From the NCBI GenBank assembly GCA_017609105.1, contig JAFCEQ010000003.1, positions 1-47,459 of the forward strand: a stretch of DNA of 47,459 nucleotides, in the 5' to 3' direction. Positions 41,300-47,459 of the stretch are shown here, one piece after another. Origin of the DNA: Candidatus Parvarchaeota archaeon. Lineage in GTDB: Archaea; Nanobdellota; Nanobdellia; JAFCGN01. The stretch's first letter is position 1, and every line of letters begins with the position of its first letter. Made by a program: the position numbers and the translations under genes. The notes under the pieces were generated by a model. The model was given only the letters and a program-made list of their open reading frames with translations. It did not search any database and was not told the DNA's origin.

Positions 41300-41977
41300 A
41301 TGAAGCAAGATAATAAAAGAACTTATTTGAACACTAAGCAATGGAATTACTTAACTAAAGTTAAGAAAATGGGACCTTATACTGGGTGTTATGGTATTTC
41401 TTTAGATTCTTGCAGACCAACAGAATGGTGTTTTAAACATTGTTATGTTCGTAAGAACAACAAATACGAACTCCTCAATGTAAAAACAGCTCTAGAAAGA
41501 AGAACATTAGAACTTTTGAATCCTTATTTCGCAGAAAACCTGATTATTGAAGTTAATAAGAGACCAAGTATTAAGTATATTAGATTTTTTCTTTCAGGTG
41601 ATATTCCTGAGAAACCAAAAAGTGTTTTTCCTGAAAAATTCTTTAATGACTTTCATTATATAGCAGATAATCTCCCGAACATTCCAATAAGATTCACAAC
41701 TCGAAAAACACATATTTTTCCTGATGAAATAAGAGAACTTCATTTTGGACATGCTAATATAAGTATTTCACAAAGCCTTGACCCTCAATTACCAGAACCT
41801 TATTTTAAGGACATGCCTTGGACAGCTCCTGAAGATTTGCCTTACGTTTTAGAACACATGAAGGATAAAAACGTGCATTTTTGCATAAATGATTGCCCTA
41901 CTTGCGGTTATAAGTGCTGGCCTGATCCTAAAAGCTCTGCTAAAAAAGTTTTCGGAAATTATTGGAAGATTTTATGA
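41300..41977 (+). CDS. GP88-like cysteine-rich protein
   Basis: The 225-residue protein has an N-terminal Cys group (GCYGISLDSCRPTEWCFKHC, about 30-49), then RFFLSGDI, a helix, IPIRFTTRKTH and ANISISQSLD, and a C-terminal Cys group (FCINDCPTCGYKCW). The order of Cys clusters, the SGD strand and the TTRK strand match the GP88 family first named in phages, which has a radical-SAM-like layout. The function of the family is unknown; a metal or iron-sulfur cluster is likely from the Cys groups. No other phage genes are adjacent. Confidence 0.6.
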   Translation: MKQDNKRTYLNTKQWNYLTKVKKMGPYTGCYGISLDSCRPTEWCFKHCYVRKNNKYELLNVKTALERRTLELLNPYFAENLIIEVNKRPSIKYIRFFLSGDIPEKPKSVFPEKFFNDFHYIADNLPNIPIRFTTRKTHIFPDEIRELHFGHANISISQSLDPQLPEPYFKDMPWTAPEDLPYVLEHMKDKNVHFCINDCPTCGYKCWPDPKSSAKKVFGNYWKIL

Positions 41978-42111
41978 ACACTGATTTCATGAAGCACTTA
42001 TTAAATTAATAATACATCACACATAATTTAAATAACTCATTCTTGTTTTTAATTATAAATCAAGAGTTCAAGTCCTGAAAAAATCATTATTAATAATTCT
42101 TTTATGCTTAA

Positions 42112-43941
42112 TTAAATTTTTTTTATCTTAACATTAATTATTTTTAAATTAGGTTCTTTACTGAAAGGGTCAAGTGATAATGGGATTAATTTATTCACAA
42201 AAGCATTATTAAAATGGTATGGCACAACAATAACTCCTTTTCTCACCTTATTATTCTCTTCTACTGGAACTCTTATTCTTCCTTTTCTTGAAAAAATTTC
42301 AATTTCATCTCCATCAACTAAATTCTCTTTTTTTAAATCAAAAGGATTCATATATGCTTTTGCTTTATTAATTATTTTTTTAAGAGAATTACAATTCAAA
42401 GTTAATTCAGAAGTTGTGAAGTGATAAGGCAGTCTTTTTGTTGTAAGCAAATATGGAAATTCCTTATTAACCTCGTGTTCAACAGCAGTGTATTCAACAG
42501 GAACAAGTTTTTTCCATTTTCTTTTTTTTTCAGCAAAAAATCCTTCAATCTTGAATAAATCTTTAAAATTAATTTTTTTATAAGCAGGAATTGTACTTAT
42601 TATTTCCTTAGTTATTTCTTCAACATTTTTATAATCTTTACCGCCAAACTCTTTAAATAATTCAGCAATTATTCTCCATTTCTCCTTTCCATACAATGGA
42701 TTAAGAACTTTATTAAAAATTCTCACTCTTCTTTCTGCATTAGTCATTGTTCCTTCTTCCTCAAAATGCGTTGCGCAAGGAAGAACAACATCAGCGAATT
42801 TAAGCATCCTTGACTTATGAGAACCAATATAAATAAGAAATATTTCTTTTAGTTTTTTATGAACAGTATTTAATTCAGGCAAGGATTTCGCAATATTTGA
42901 TTCTAAAACAATAATTGTTCTTAATTCATCTTCAAAAAGCATTTCAAGAAAAGTTTTGTTTCTTGGAAGAACTCCTACGTCCCCGCATCCTTGAATATTA
43001 TTTTTTCCTCTCATAGGAATTAAAAAACCATTTTTTAATATTGAAAGATTACTCACTCCTAAAGCATTTTTTGTTCCAAGAGTGTGTTGAACTAAAGCCA
43101 TACCAAAAAGAAAAGAAGGTTTTTTTGATTCACATAATATTTCTGAAATTTTTTTTAATTTCTTCTTATCAGCTCTGCAATTCTTTGATACAATGTTTAA
43201 TTCATAATTTTTTAATGAAAGAACATATTTTCTAAAATCCTTATTTTTTTCTAATTTTTTATCAAACTTTTTTGATTTAATAATCTCTTTCGCTAAATAA
43301 TTAAGTATTGGTAAGAACTCGCCTACATCAATAGAGAGGCATTCATCAACAAAATCTGAAGTAAAATTAAAACTATCATAAATTAAAACAATTTTCGCAC
43401 CTTTCTCTTTTGCTTTAATTATTCTTTCAAAAAAAGTTGGGTAATCTGATTTTGTGTCAGAACCAAAAATGAATATTGCGTCTGATTTTTCAATATCCCC
43501 TATTCTTGATTCCATTGCTTCAATCCCGTACGCTATTTTCATTGCTTTAACACTGCTCGCATGGCATAAAGAAGCGCTTGAATCCTTTTCTGATTTTAAC
43601 ATCTCCGCTAACTTAACTAATAAATAGTTCGCTTCATTGCTTGCACTTCCAGAACCATAAAAACACAGATTTTCTGAAGAAGTTTCTTTTATTCTTTCAA
43701 TAATAATAGAATATGCTTTCCCCCAAGTTGTTGGAACTAATTTACCTTTTTTTCTTATAAGAGGTGTTTTTATTCTATTTTTTGATAAAAACTCATAAGC
43801 TTTTAAACCCTTAATGCATGGCTTGCCTTTGCTCACTGGATCTTCTTTTATGGGAGAAGCACTAATTATTTTGTTATTTTTTACAAAAAAATTTAATTTG
43901 CAACCGCAACCGCAGAAAGGACAAATAGTCGTTCTTCTCAT
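42112..43941 (-). CDS. Molybdopterin oxidoreductase (formate-dehydrogenase-like)
   Basis: The 609-residue protein belongs to the DMSO reductase/FdhA family. An N-terminal 4Fe-4S site uses C7, C10, C14 and C42 (CPFCGCGC and GKPCIKG). The likely molybdenum/tungsten ligand is C126 in SLCHASSV, aligned with the Sec/Cys of formate dehydrogenases. Later motifs include IFIFGSDTKSDYP, PMRGKNNIQGCGDVG, VLPCATHFEEEGTMTNAERR and a C-terminal molybdopterin-binding barrel. It is shorter than most FdhA proteins and no partner subunit or cofactor-synthesis gene is in the window. Reaction and electron partner are therefore unknown. Confidence 0.88.
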   Translation of the reverse strand: MRRTTICPFCGCGCKLNFFVKNNKIISASPIKEDPVSKGKPCIKGLKAYEFLSKNRIKTPLIRKKGKLVPTTWGKAYSIIIERIKETSSENLCFYGSGSASNEANYLLVKLAEMLKSEKDSSASLCHASSVKAMKIAYGIEAMESRIGDIEKSDAIFIFGSDTKSDYPTFFERIIKAKEKGAKIVLIYDSFNFTSDFVDECLSIDVGEFLPILNYLAKEIIKSKKFDKKLEKNKDFRKYVLSLKNYELNIVSKNCRADKKKLKKISEILCESKKPSFLFGMALVQHTLGTKNALGVSNLSILKNGFLIPMRGKNNIQGCGDVGVLPRNKTFLEMLFEDELRTIIVLESNIAKSLPELNTVHKKLKEIFLIYIGSHKSRMLKFADVVLPCATHFEEEGTMTNAERRVRIFNKVLNPLYGKEKWRIIAELFKEFGGKDYKNVEEITKEIISTIPAYKKINFKDLFKIEGFFAEKKRKWKKLVPVEYTAVEHEVNKEFPYLLTTKRLPYHFTTSELTLNCNSLKKIINKAKAYMNPFDLKKENLVDGDEIEIFSRKGRIRVPVEENNKVRKGVIVVPYHFNNAFVNKLIPLSLDPFSKEPNLKIINVKIKKI

Positions 43942-43977
43942 AATAATTATAATTAAGGATTTCAGGATTAAAAGTGT

Positions 43978-44502
43978 TTAGAAAATAAGGGTTAAAAAAA
44001 TTAAGAAAAGATTAATAAAAAAACCAATAACAGCATATTTTTTTATATTAGGCTTCCACATCCTAACTATGATTGGGCCTGCAATAACATAAGGAAGTAA
44101 TAATTCTCTTATAATAAAACGTATTAAAATTGATAAATTAAAGAAAGACAAGAAAGTAAAATCAGTTAATGAATAAATTAATACTTGTGTGCAGTCATAA
44201 AAACTGTCAAAAACCCAAGCGTAAGCGAAGAAACGTAATTTATTAAATAATAAGAACAATGTAGTGAATAAAAACGAAAATAATATTTCTTCTAATAATC
44301 CTAAAAACATCGCATTAAGATTATACATTTGTTTTGTCTCATAACTTATTATGAAATCAAAACCTCCTGTTTTTAAACCACCAACATAATAAGCTAAGTG
44401 CCTGAGCCAATTAGGAAGTAATAATAGTATGAAAATAATTAAGAATTCTTTTTTATTAATTTTTTTAACTTTATTTAACGCCTTACTTAAACAATTCTTC
44501 AT
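43978..44502 (-). CDS. Membrane protein, unknown
   Basis: The 174-residue protein has a basic N-terminus (KALNKVKKINKKE) and about five hydrophobic segments. GLLEEILFSFLF (about residue 68) recalls the EE motif of CPBP/CAAX-type membrane proteases, but the Arg expected shortly after is Ser and the later His motifs are absent, so that family is not supported. It lies next to the oxidoreductase on the same strand with a 36-nt gap, but shows no feature of a quinone or haem subunit. Confidence 0.55.
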   Translation of the reverse strand: MKNCLSKALNKVKKINKKEFLIIFILLLLPNWLRHLAYYVGGLKTGGFDFIISYETKQMYNLNAMFLGLLEEILFSFLFTTLFLLFNKLRFFAYAWVFDSFYDCTQVLIYSLTDFTFLSFFNLSILIRFIIRELLLPYVIAGPIIVRMWKPNIKKYAVIGFFINLFLIFLTLIF

Positions 44503-44558
44503 TGATTATAGTAATAAGAGAAAGATTTTTAAAAGCATTTATGTGTTTATAAAGGATA

Positions 44559-44669
44559 ATGAAAAGAAGTTCACGTCATTGGAAAATGAAAATAACAAAG
44601 TATAGATGGAAGACTAAAAAGAAGAAGATGCGTGAAATGAAGAAAAGAAGATTAAGAAGAAAAAGATAA
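44559..44669 (+). CDS. Small ribosomal-protein-like basic peptide (eL41-like)
   Basis: This 36-residue reading frame encodes a peptide in which more than half of the residues are Lys or Arg, ending KKMREMKKRRLRRKR after YRWKTK. It resembles eL41, the tiny, all-helical Arg/Lys-rich large-subunit protein (family pattern with K-W-R-K-K-R-M-R-R-L), with about ten extra N-terminal residues. A TTTATAAAGGA stretch lies just upstream of the ATG. It is easy to miss because of its length. The assignment rests on composition and a short motif only. Confidence 0.6.
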   Translation: MKRSSRHWKMKITKYRWKTKKKKMREMKKRRLRRKR

Positions 44670-44691
44670 AAAAAATAAAAAATTTTTTAGT

Positions 44692-44934
44692 TTATTCTTT
44701 AAAAACCTCATCACCAGGTCTAACAACATCTTTTACTTTTAAGCCGATTTCCTGTCCTTTTGTTGCAACCATTATTGGTTCCCTATTTATTTGCATTGAA
44801 TCAACTGTTTGTTCAAAATTTGTTGTAGCTCCTTTAATAAGGATTTTATCACCTATTTTCAGTTCATCCATTAGTTTAACTACTGCAACATTAATGCCTG
44901 AAAAGTAATGAGTTATTTCACCAACTTTAACCAT
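44692..44934 (-). CDS. EF-Tu domain 2-like small protein
   Basis: The 80-residue protein starts VGEITHYFSGINVAVVKL and continues KIGDKILIKGATTNFEQTVDSMQ and VRPGDEVFK. This is the beta-barrel pattern of EF-Tu domain 2 found as a stand-alone protein in many archaea and bacteria, sometimes next to U32 peptidase genes. Its role is not established. Length is normal for the group. The ATG has no visible ribosome-binding site, and AT-rich promoter-like DNA lies just upstream, so the transcript may be nearly leaderless. Confidence 0.88.
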   Translation of the reverse strand: MVKVGEITHYFSGINVAVVKLMDELKIGDKILIKGATTNFEQTVDSMQINREPIMVATKGQEIGLKVKDVVRPGDEVFKE

Positions 44935-45019
44935 ATATTATATTTAAATTTAGTGTATATAAATTATTTTTGATTAAGAATTTTTTTTTAAATTTCAATA
45001 AAAAAAAACATTGTCTCGA

Positions 45020-45030
45020 AAATTATTTAA
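45020..45030 (+). promoter_or_regulatory. TATA box of the tRNA-Leu gene
   Basis: AAATTATTTAA lies about 27-37 nt before the mature 5' end of tRNA-Leu, as expected for an archaeal promoter with a short tRNA leader. Confidence 0.5.
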
Positions 45031-45056
45031 GCAAAACATGAGAACATTTTTTTTAA

Positions 45057-45140
45057 GCAGGGGTGCCGGAGCGGTCAAACGGGGTAGGCTAAGGACCTAC
45101 TGGCTTAGTGCCTGCGCGAGTTCGAATCTCGTCCCCTGCA
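45057..45140 (+). tRNA. tRNA-Leu with anticodon AAG
   Basis: Acceptor GCAGGGG pairs with CCCCTGC and A73. The anticodon stem is GTAGG with CCTAC around loop CTAAGGA, giving anticodon AAG. A long variable arm (GGC-TTAGT-GCC) marks class II; A73 and the anticodon indicate Leu, not Ser. T arm GCGAG-TTCGAAT-CTCGT is normal apart from a G-T pair. A34 is exceptional for an archaeal tRNA: the expected anticodons would be GAG, TAG or CAG. There is no intron. Confidence 0.85.
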
Positions 45141-45199
45141 TTTCTTAGAAACTAAATATTATTAAAATTATATTTCTTAAAATATTTAGGTGATTTTTT

Positions 45200-45766
45200 A
45201 TGATAAGCATAAAAGATAATATAATTAAAATGAAAAACATGAGTGAATTAACTTTAGACCTTGCTTATTCCGCAGCTTTCTTAAAAGATATTAAATTAGC
45301 AAAACAAGTGGAAGAATTAAACAATGAAATAAAAAAAATTGAAAAAGATGTTTTAAAACTTTTATTCAAAATAAAAGAAAATGATGAGAAAAGACTATTA
45401 ATAATTGAATTAATTGACAGCATAAAAGATATTTCAAATTCTGCATTAAATATTTCAAAAATTGCAAGAGGAAACAATTATCCAGAAATCATTAAAAACA
45501 TTCTTTCAGAAACACAAGAGAGAATAATAACTTGTGAAATAAAAAAGAATTCGCATTTAATAAATAAAAGTTTAAACGAAACAAAATTCAGAACTTTCAC
45601 AAAAACACAAATACTTGCAATAAAAAGAAAAAATGAATGGATTTTTAATGTTAATAAAAACACTATCTTAAAAGAAAATGATTTCTTAATAGGAAAAGGG
45701 TATGAGGGTTCTTCAAAATTAGTAAAAGATTTTGTAAAACAAAAAGAGAATAAATTAATAGTTTAA
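45200..45766 (+). CDS. PhoU-like / TrkA-C domain protein linked to the MgtE transporter
   Basis: The 188-residue protein has a PhoU-like helical N-terminal part (about 5-125, with MKNMSELTLDLAYSAAFLKD) and a C-terminal TrkA-C-like domain (TQILAIKRKNEWIFNVNKNT, then ENDFLIGKGYEGS). Archaeal MgtE-type transporters are often preceded by such proteins, which probably sense a ligand and gate the transporter. GGTGA lies 10 nt before the ATG. The transporter half follows after 23 nt, so one operon is likely. Confidence 0.82.
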   Translation: MISIKDNIIKMKNMSELTLDLAYSAAFLKDIKLAKQVEELNNEIKKIEKDVLKLLFKIKENDEKRLLIIELIDSIKDISNSALNISKIARGNNYPEIIKNILSETQERIITCEIKKNSHLINKSLNETKFRTFTKTQILAIKRKNEWIFNVNKNTILKENDFLIGKGYEGSSKLVKDFVKQKENKLIV

Positions 45767-45789
45767 AAAAAAATAAAGAGGGCTTTACT

Positions 45790-46320
45790 GTGAAAAGATT
45801 TAATCAAATAATGTTAGCAGAATCCTTAAGCATTTTTGGAGGAAGTTTAGCAGGTTTTCTTCTTACAGGACTCGCACACAAACTTGAAATCATTCCAGGA
45901 GTATTAATACTCCTACCAGGATTCCTTGAAATGAGAGGGAACATTGGAGGTTCTGTTTCTGCAAGAATAAGCTCTGCCCTTCATATTGGAACACAAAAAG
46001 CAGAATTCAAAATAAACAAAAGAATAACAAAAAATTTCTTAGTTGGAATGACTTTATCAATTTTAGTGAGCTTAATTTTAGGACTCCTTGCCATACTTGT
46101 AGAATATATTTTAATAAAAAAAATAGTTCACACTCTTATGTTCATTTCTATTATTGCAGCAGTTATTAGTAACCTTATTTCATTGCCACTTGTCATTTTT
46201 TTAACTATTTATTTATATAAAAAAAATTTAGACCCTGATAATTTTATGGGAGCAATAATCACAACCCTTGGGGACATCATTAGCATAATCTCTCTTTACA
46301 TTGCTTTAATAATTGTCTAA
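45790..46320 (+). CDS. MgtE-type divalent cation transporter, first half
   Basis: The 176-residue protein is one MgtE membrane domain (SLC41-like): GGSLAGFLL (helix 1), then LILLPGFLEMRGNIGGSVSA and RISSALHIG, three more hydrophobic segments and a C-terminal NFMGAIITTLGDIIS motif. The P-G-x-x-x-x-R-G-N-I-G-G segment is the family hallmark in the ion path. Start is GTG at 45790, the only initiator that keeps helix 1 intact, with GAGGGC upstream. The second half is a separate gene that begins 11 nt later in another frame. It transports Mg2+ or another divalent ion. Confidence 0.85.
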   Translation: MKRFNQIMLAESLSIFGGSLAGFLLTGLAHKLEIIPGVLILLPGFLEMRGNIGGSVSARISSALHIGTQKAEFKINKRITKNFLVGMTLSILVSLILGLLAILVEYILIKKIVHTLMFISIIAAVISNLISLPLVIFLTIYLYKKNLDPDNFMGAIITTLGDIISIISLYIALIIV

Positions 46321-46321
46321 C

Positions 46322-46326
46322 GGTGA
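46322..46326 (+). promoter_or_regulatory. GGTGA ribosome-binding site ahead of a second ATA start
   Basis: GGTGA lies one base after the stop of the first MgtE half, and ATA at 46332 is 10 nt from its first G. No other initiator-like codon lies at this spacing in frame with the second half. Confidence 0.65.
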
Positions 46327-46331
46327 TTTAA

Positions 46332-46892
46332 ATAAAAAACACTTATTTTGAAATAATAAAGGAAAGCATAAGAATCTTAGTAATTAGTTCAATAATAAGC
46401 ACAATCGGAGGAATATGCTTAGAAAATATTAAACAAAACTTTCTTTATATTACTCCAATCATTATTTTAATACCTGCCTTGAATGATGCAAGCGGTGATT
46501 TAGGTTCAATAATCTCTTTTAAATTCACGACATTATTATTTTTAGGAAAAATTGGAAAAAAGAAATTATGGGATAAAGACTTAATGAACTTATTTAAAGA
46601 AGTATTTCTTCTGAGCATTTTTATTTCATTAATCATAAGCATTTTATCAAATTTATTAGGAATACTCATTGGATTCAATTTTAATTACAATGTTTTTCTA
46701 AAAATAACATTAATATCTTTCACAATTATTGTTTTAACAACGATTGTCTTATTTTTTGTTTCAATAATTATTGGTTTAATACTCTTTAAAAAAAACCAAA
46801 ATCCAGACAATTACTTAATTCCTATAACAACAGCTTTAGCTGATTTAACAAGCATGATAATATTGTATTTTTCAGTAAAATTATTCTTCTAA
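46332..46892 (+). CDS. MgtE-type transporter, second half; probable ATA start
   Basis: Read from ATA at 46332 the product is 186 residues: a helical lead (FEIIKESIRILVISSIIST), then helix 1, then IILIPALNDASGDLGSIISF, the counterpart of the family hallmark in the first half, followed by membrane segments and PITTALADLTSMIILY. The first ATG/GTG/TTG in frame is the TTG at 46479, which lies inside the hallmark and would delete helix 1, so it cannot be the real start. The in-frame stop is at 46329-46331. Its frame differs from the first half, so simple read-through cannot join them. Confidence 0.85.
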   Translation: MKNTYFEIIKESIRILVISSIISTIGGICLENIKQNFLYITPIIILIPALNDASGDLGSIISFKFTTLLFLGKIGKKKLWDKDLMNLFKEVFLLSIFISLIISILSNLLGILIGFNFNYNVFLKITLISFTIIVLTTIVLFFVSIIIGLILFKKNQNPDNYLIPITTALADLTSMIILYFSVKLFF

Positions 46893-46920
46893 AAATTTTT
46901 ATACAAATTAGAATAGTTAA

Positions 46921-46930
46921 ATATTTAAAT
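46921..46930 (+). promoter_or_regulatory. TATA box of the rRNA operon
   Basis: ATATTTAAAT lies so that transcription would start near 46950, just before the structured leader at 46954. It follows the MgtE stop by 28 nt. Confidence 0.55.
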
Positions 46931-46953
46931 ACAACAACAATAAATTGTGAATA

Positions 46954-47050
46954 CCTTTGAAACACAATACCGGCTGTGTTTTGAGGAAAAGAAAGGGTTA
47001 CACTAATCTAATTTCTTTCCAATGAGAAACACGAAGTGTTATCTCAAAGG
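46954..47050 (+). other. Cloverleaf-like structured rRNA leader
   Basis: A closing stem CCTTT (46954-46958) with AAAGG (47046-47050) encloses three arms: AACACA with TGTGTT (46961-46966, 46975-46980); GGAAA-A-GAAA with TTTCTTTCC (46985-46994, 47012-47020, one bulged A); and TGAGAAACAC with GTGTT-A-TCTCA (47023-47032, 47036-47046, one bulged A). Arm 1 can instead extend to a 12-bp hairpin (46955-46986) that breaks the closing stem. It is not a tRNA: it has no T-loop or anticodon-loop features. It may be a processing or antitermination element. Confidence 0.5.
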
Positions 47051-47066
47051 CACATAAAAAATGAGA

Positions 47067-47090
47067 TAATTAATGAAAAAACATTAATTA
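47067..47090 (+). repeat. 9-bp perfect inverted repeat in the rRNA leader
   Basis: TAATTAATG and CATTAATTA pair perfectly around a loop of six A residues. It lies between the cloverleaf and the 16S 5' end. Confidence 0.6.
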
Positions 47091-47110
47091 TTGATGTTTT
47101 GGTGATACTT

Positions 47111-47132
47111 GAATTAGAGTAAACGCTAATTC
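47111..47132 (+). repeat. 7-bp perfect inverted repeat just before 16S
   Basis: GAATTAG and CTAATTC pair around an 8-nt loop, ending about 10 nt before the mature 16S 5' end. It may guide 5' processing of the rRNA. Confidence 0.5.
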
Positions 47133-47142
47133 CTTCCCCATA

Positions 47143-47459
47143 ACTCCAGTTTATCCTGCTGGAGGTCACCGCTATCTGGTTGGGGATTAGACATGCAAGG
47201 CAAAAGGGTCGGGCTTGCCTGACTTCTTGCCGAACGGCTCAGTAACACGTAGACAACCTGCCCTATGGTAAGGGATAACCTCGGGAAACTGAGGATAATA
47301 CCTTATAGAGAGGAGAGTCTGGAATGTTCTCCTTTCAAAAGATTTTTTATCGCCATAGGATGGGTCTGCGGCAGATTAGGCTGTTGGTGGTGTAACGGAC
47401 CACCAAACCTATGATCTGTACGGGCTCTGAGAGGAGTGGCCCGGAGAAGGGCACTGAGA
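47143..47459 (+). rRNA. 16S ribosomal RNA, 5' part (runs past the window)
   Basis: The first ~317 nt match archaeal 16S rRNA: CTGGAGGTCACCGCTATC, CATGCAAGGC, GAACGGCTCAGTAACACGT, GGATGGGTCTGCGGC and GAGAAGGGCACTGAGA occur in the right order. The 5' end reads CTCCAGTTTATCCTGCTGGA where most archaea have TTCCGGTTGATCCTGCCGGA; two of the changes (G to A and C to T) keep the helix paired. The exact 5' end is set by analogy and may be off by a few bases. The gene continues beyond 47459. Confidence 0.95.

Noticed and set aside
42018-42110. A TATA-like AATTTAAATAA followed by a T-loop-like GTTCAAGTCC between two convergent genes.
   Set aside because: No stem pairs around the T-loop-like bases, there is no acceptor or anticodon arm, and no C/D or H/ACA boxes were found, so neither a tRNA remnant nor a guide RNA is supported.
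43978-44502. A CPBP/CAAX protease reading of the membrane protein next to the oxidoreductase.
   Set aside because: Only a Glu-Glu pair is present; the Arg of the first motif and the later His motifs are missing.
46954-47050. A degenerate tRNA upstream of 16S.
   Set aside because: The fold has four stems but lacks the T-loop GTTC-AAT, the conserved D-loop GG and an anticodon-like loop, so it is treated as an rRNA leader structure.
1-47459. CRISPR arrays, insertion sequences and restriction or defence islands.
   Set aside because: No regularly spaced repeat array, transposase, integrase, nuclease-helicase pair or methyltransferase of a defence type is visible on either strand.

Overview
This is an AT-rich archaeal chromosome segment. 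Several features mark it as archaeal: PCNA, transcription factor S, Rpo11, Nop5 with fibrillarin, a thermosome subunit, Rio1 with a Dim2-like KH protein, DNA topoisomerase VI, AMP phosphorylase, tRNA introns with bulge-helix-bulge splice sites, and an archaeal 16S rRNA start. Several points suggest a DPANN lineage of the Woesearchaeota/Pacearchaeota kind: small compact genes, bacterial-type ThrRS and LeuRS, a 16S 5' end that departs from the archaeal consensus, and many short proteins without clear function. That placement is inference.

Layout. 1-5.6 kb: DUF5320-type proteins, a DUF123 nuclease-like protein, a thymidylate-kinase-like gene, then a minus-strand information-processing block (pcn, two twin membrane miniproteins, an OB-fold-like protein, TFS, signal peptidase, rpo11). 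5.7-11.1 kb: nop5-fibrillarin (C/D RNP methylation), thrS, thermosome. 11.2-22.2 kb: a type IV pilus-like locus with a coiled-coil protein, a small membrane protein, a major pilin, four further proteins with pilin-like N-termini (one of 1039 aa), one secretion ATPase and two platform proteins. 22.4-27.4 kb: leuS, a membrane protein and AMP phosphorylase. 27.5-29.4 kb: a DUF1989 gene, small genes and three minus-strand tRNAs (Ile-UAU and Glu-UUC with introns, Gly-CCC). 29.5-35.3 kb: a PIN-like protein, rio1-dim2, and top6B-top6A. 35.3-37.3 kb: two coiled-coil genes flanked by a 23-bp direct repeat derived from the 3' end of top6A. 37.4-44.9 kb: a lipoprotein FKBP, HAD phosphatase, DRG GTPase, GP88-like protein, an isolated molybdopterin oxidoreductase, a tiny eL41-like ribosomal protein and an EF-Tu domain-2-like protein. 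45.0-47.5 kb: tRNA-Leu with the unusual anticodon AAG, a PhoU/TrkA-C-like protein with an MgtE-type transporter split into two genes, then the rRNA promoter, a highly structured leader and the first ~317 nt of 16S rRNA.

Most notable. Two genes (second pilus platform protein; second MgtE half) have no in-frame ATG, GTG or TTG that could give a complete protein, but each has an ATA codon 10-11 nt downstream of a GGTGA ribosome-binding site, so AUA initiation is the simplest reading. The same window carries a tRNA-Ile(UAU) for AUA codons, a tRNA-Leu with A34, a pilus platform protein ending in a predicted external beta-sandwich domain, a giant pilin-like surface protein, and a cloverleaf-like RNA fold at the 5' end of the rRNA transcript. 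No stretch over 300 bases lacks a gene or RNA; the longest gap (9236-9523, between the divergent thrS and thermosome genes) holds their promoters and one inverted repeat.
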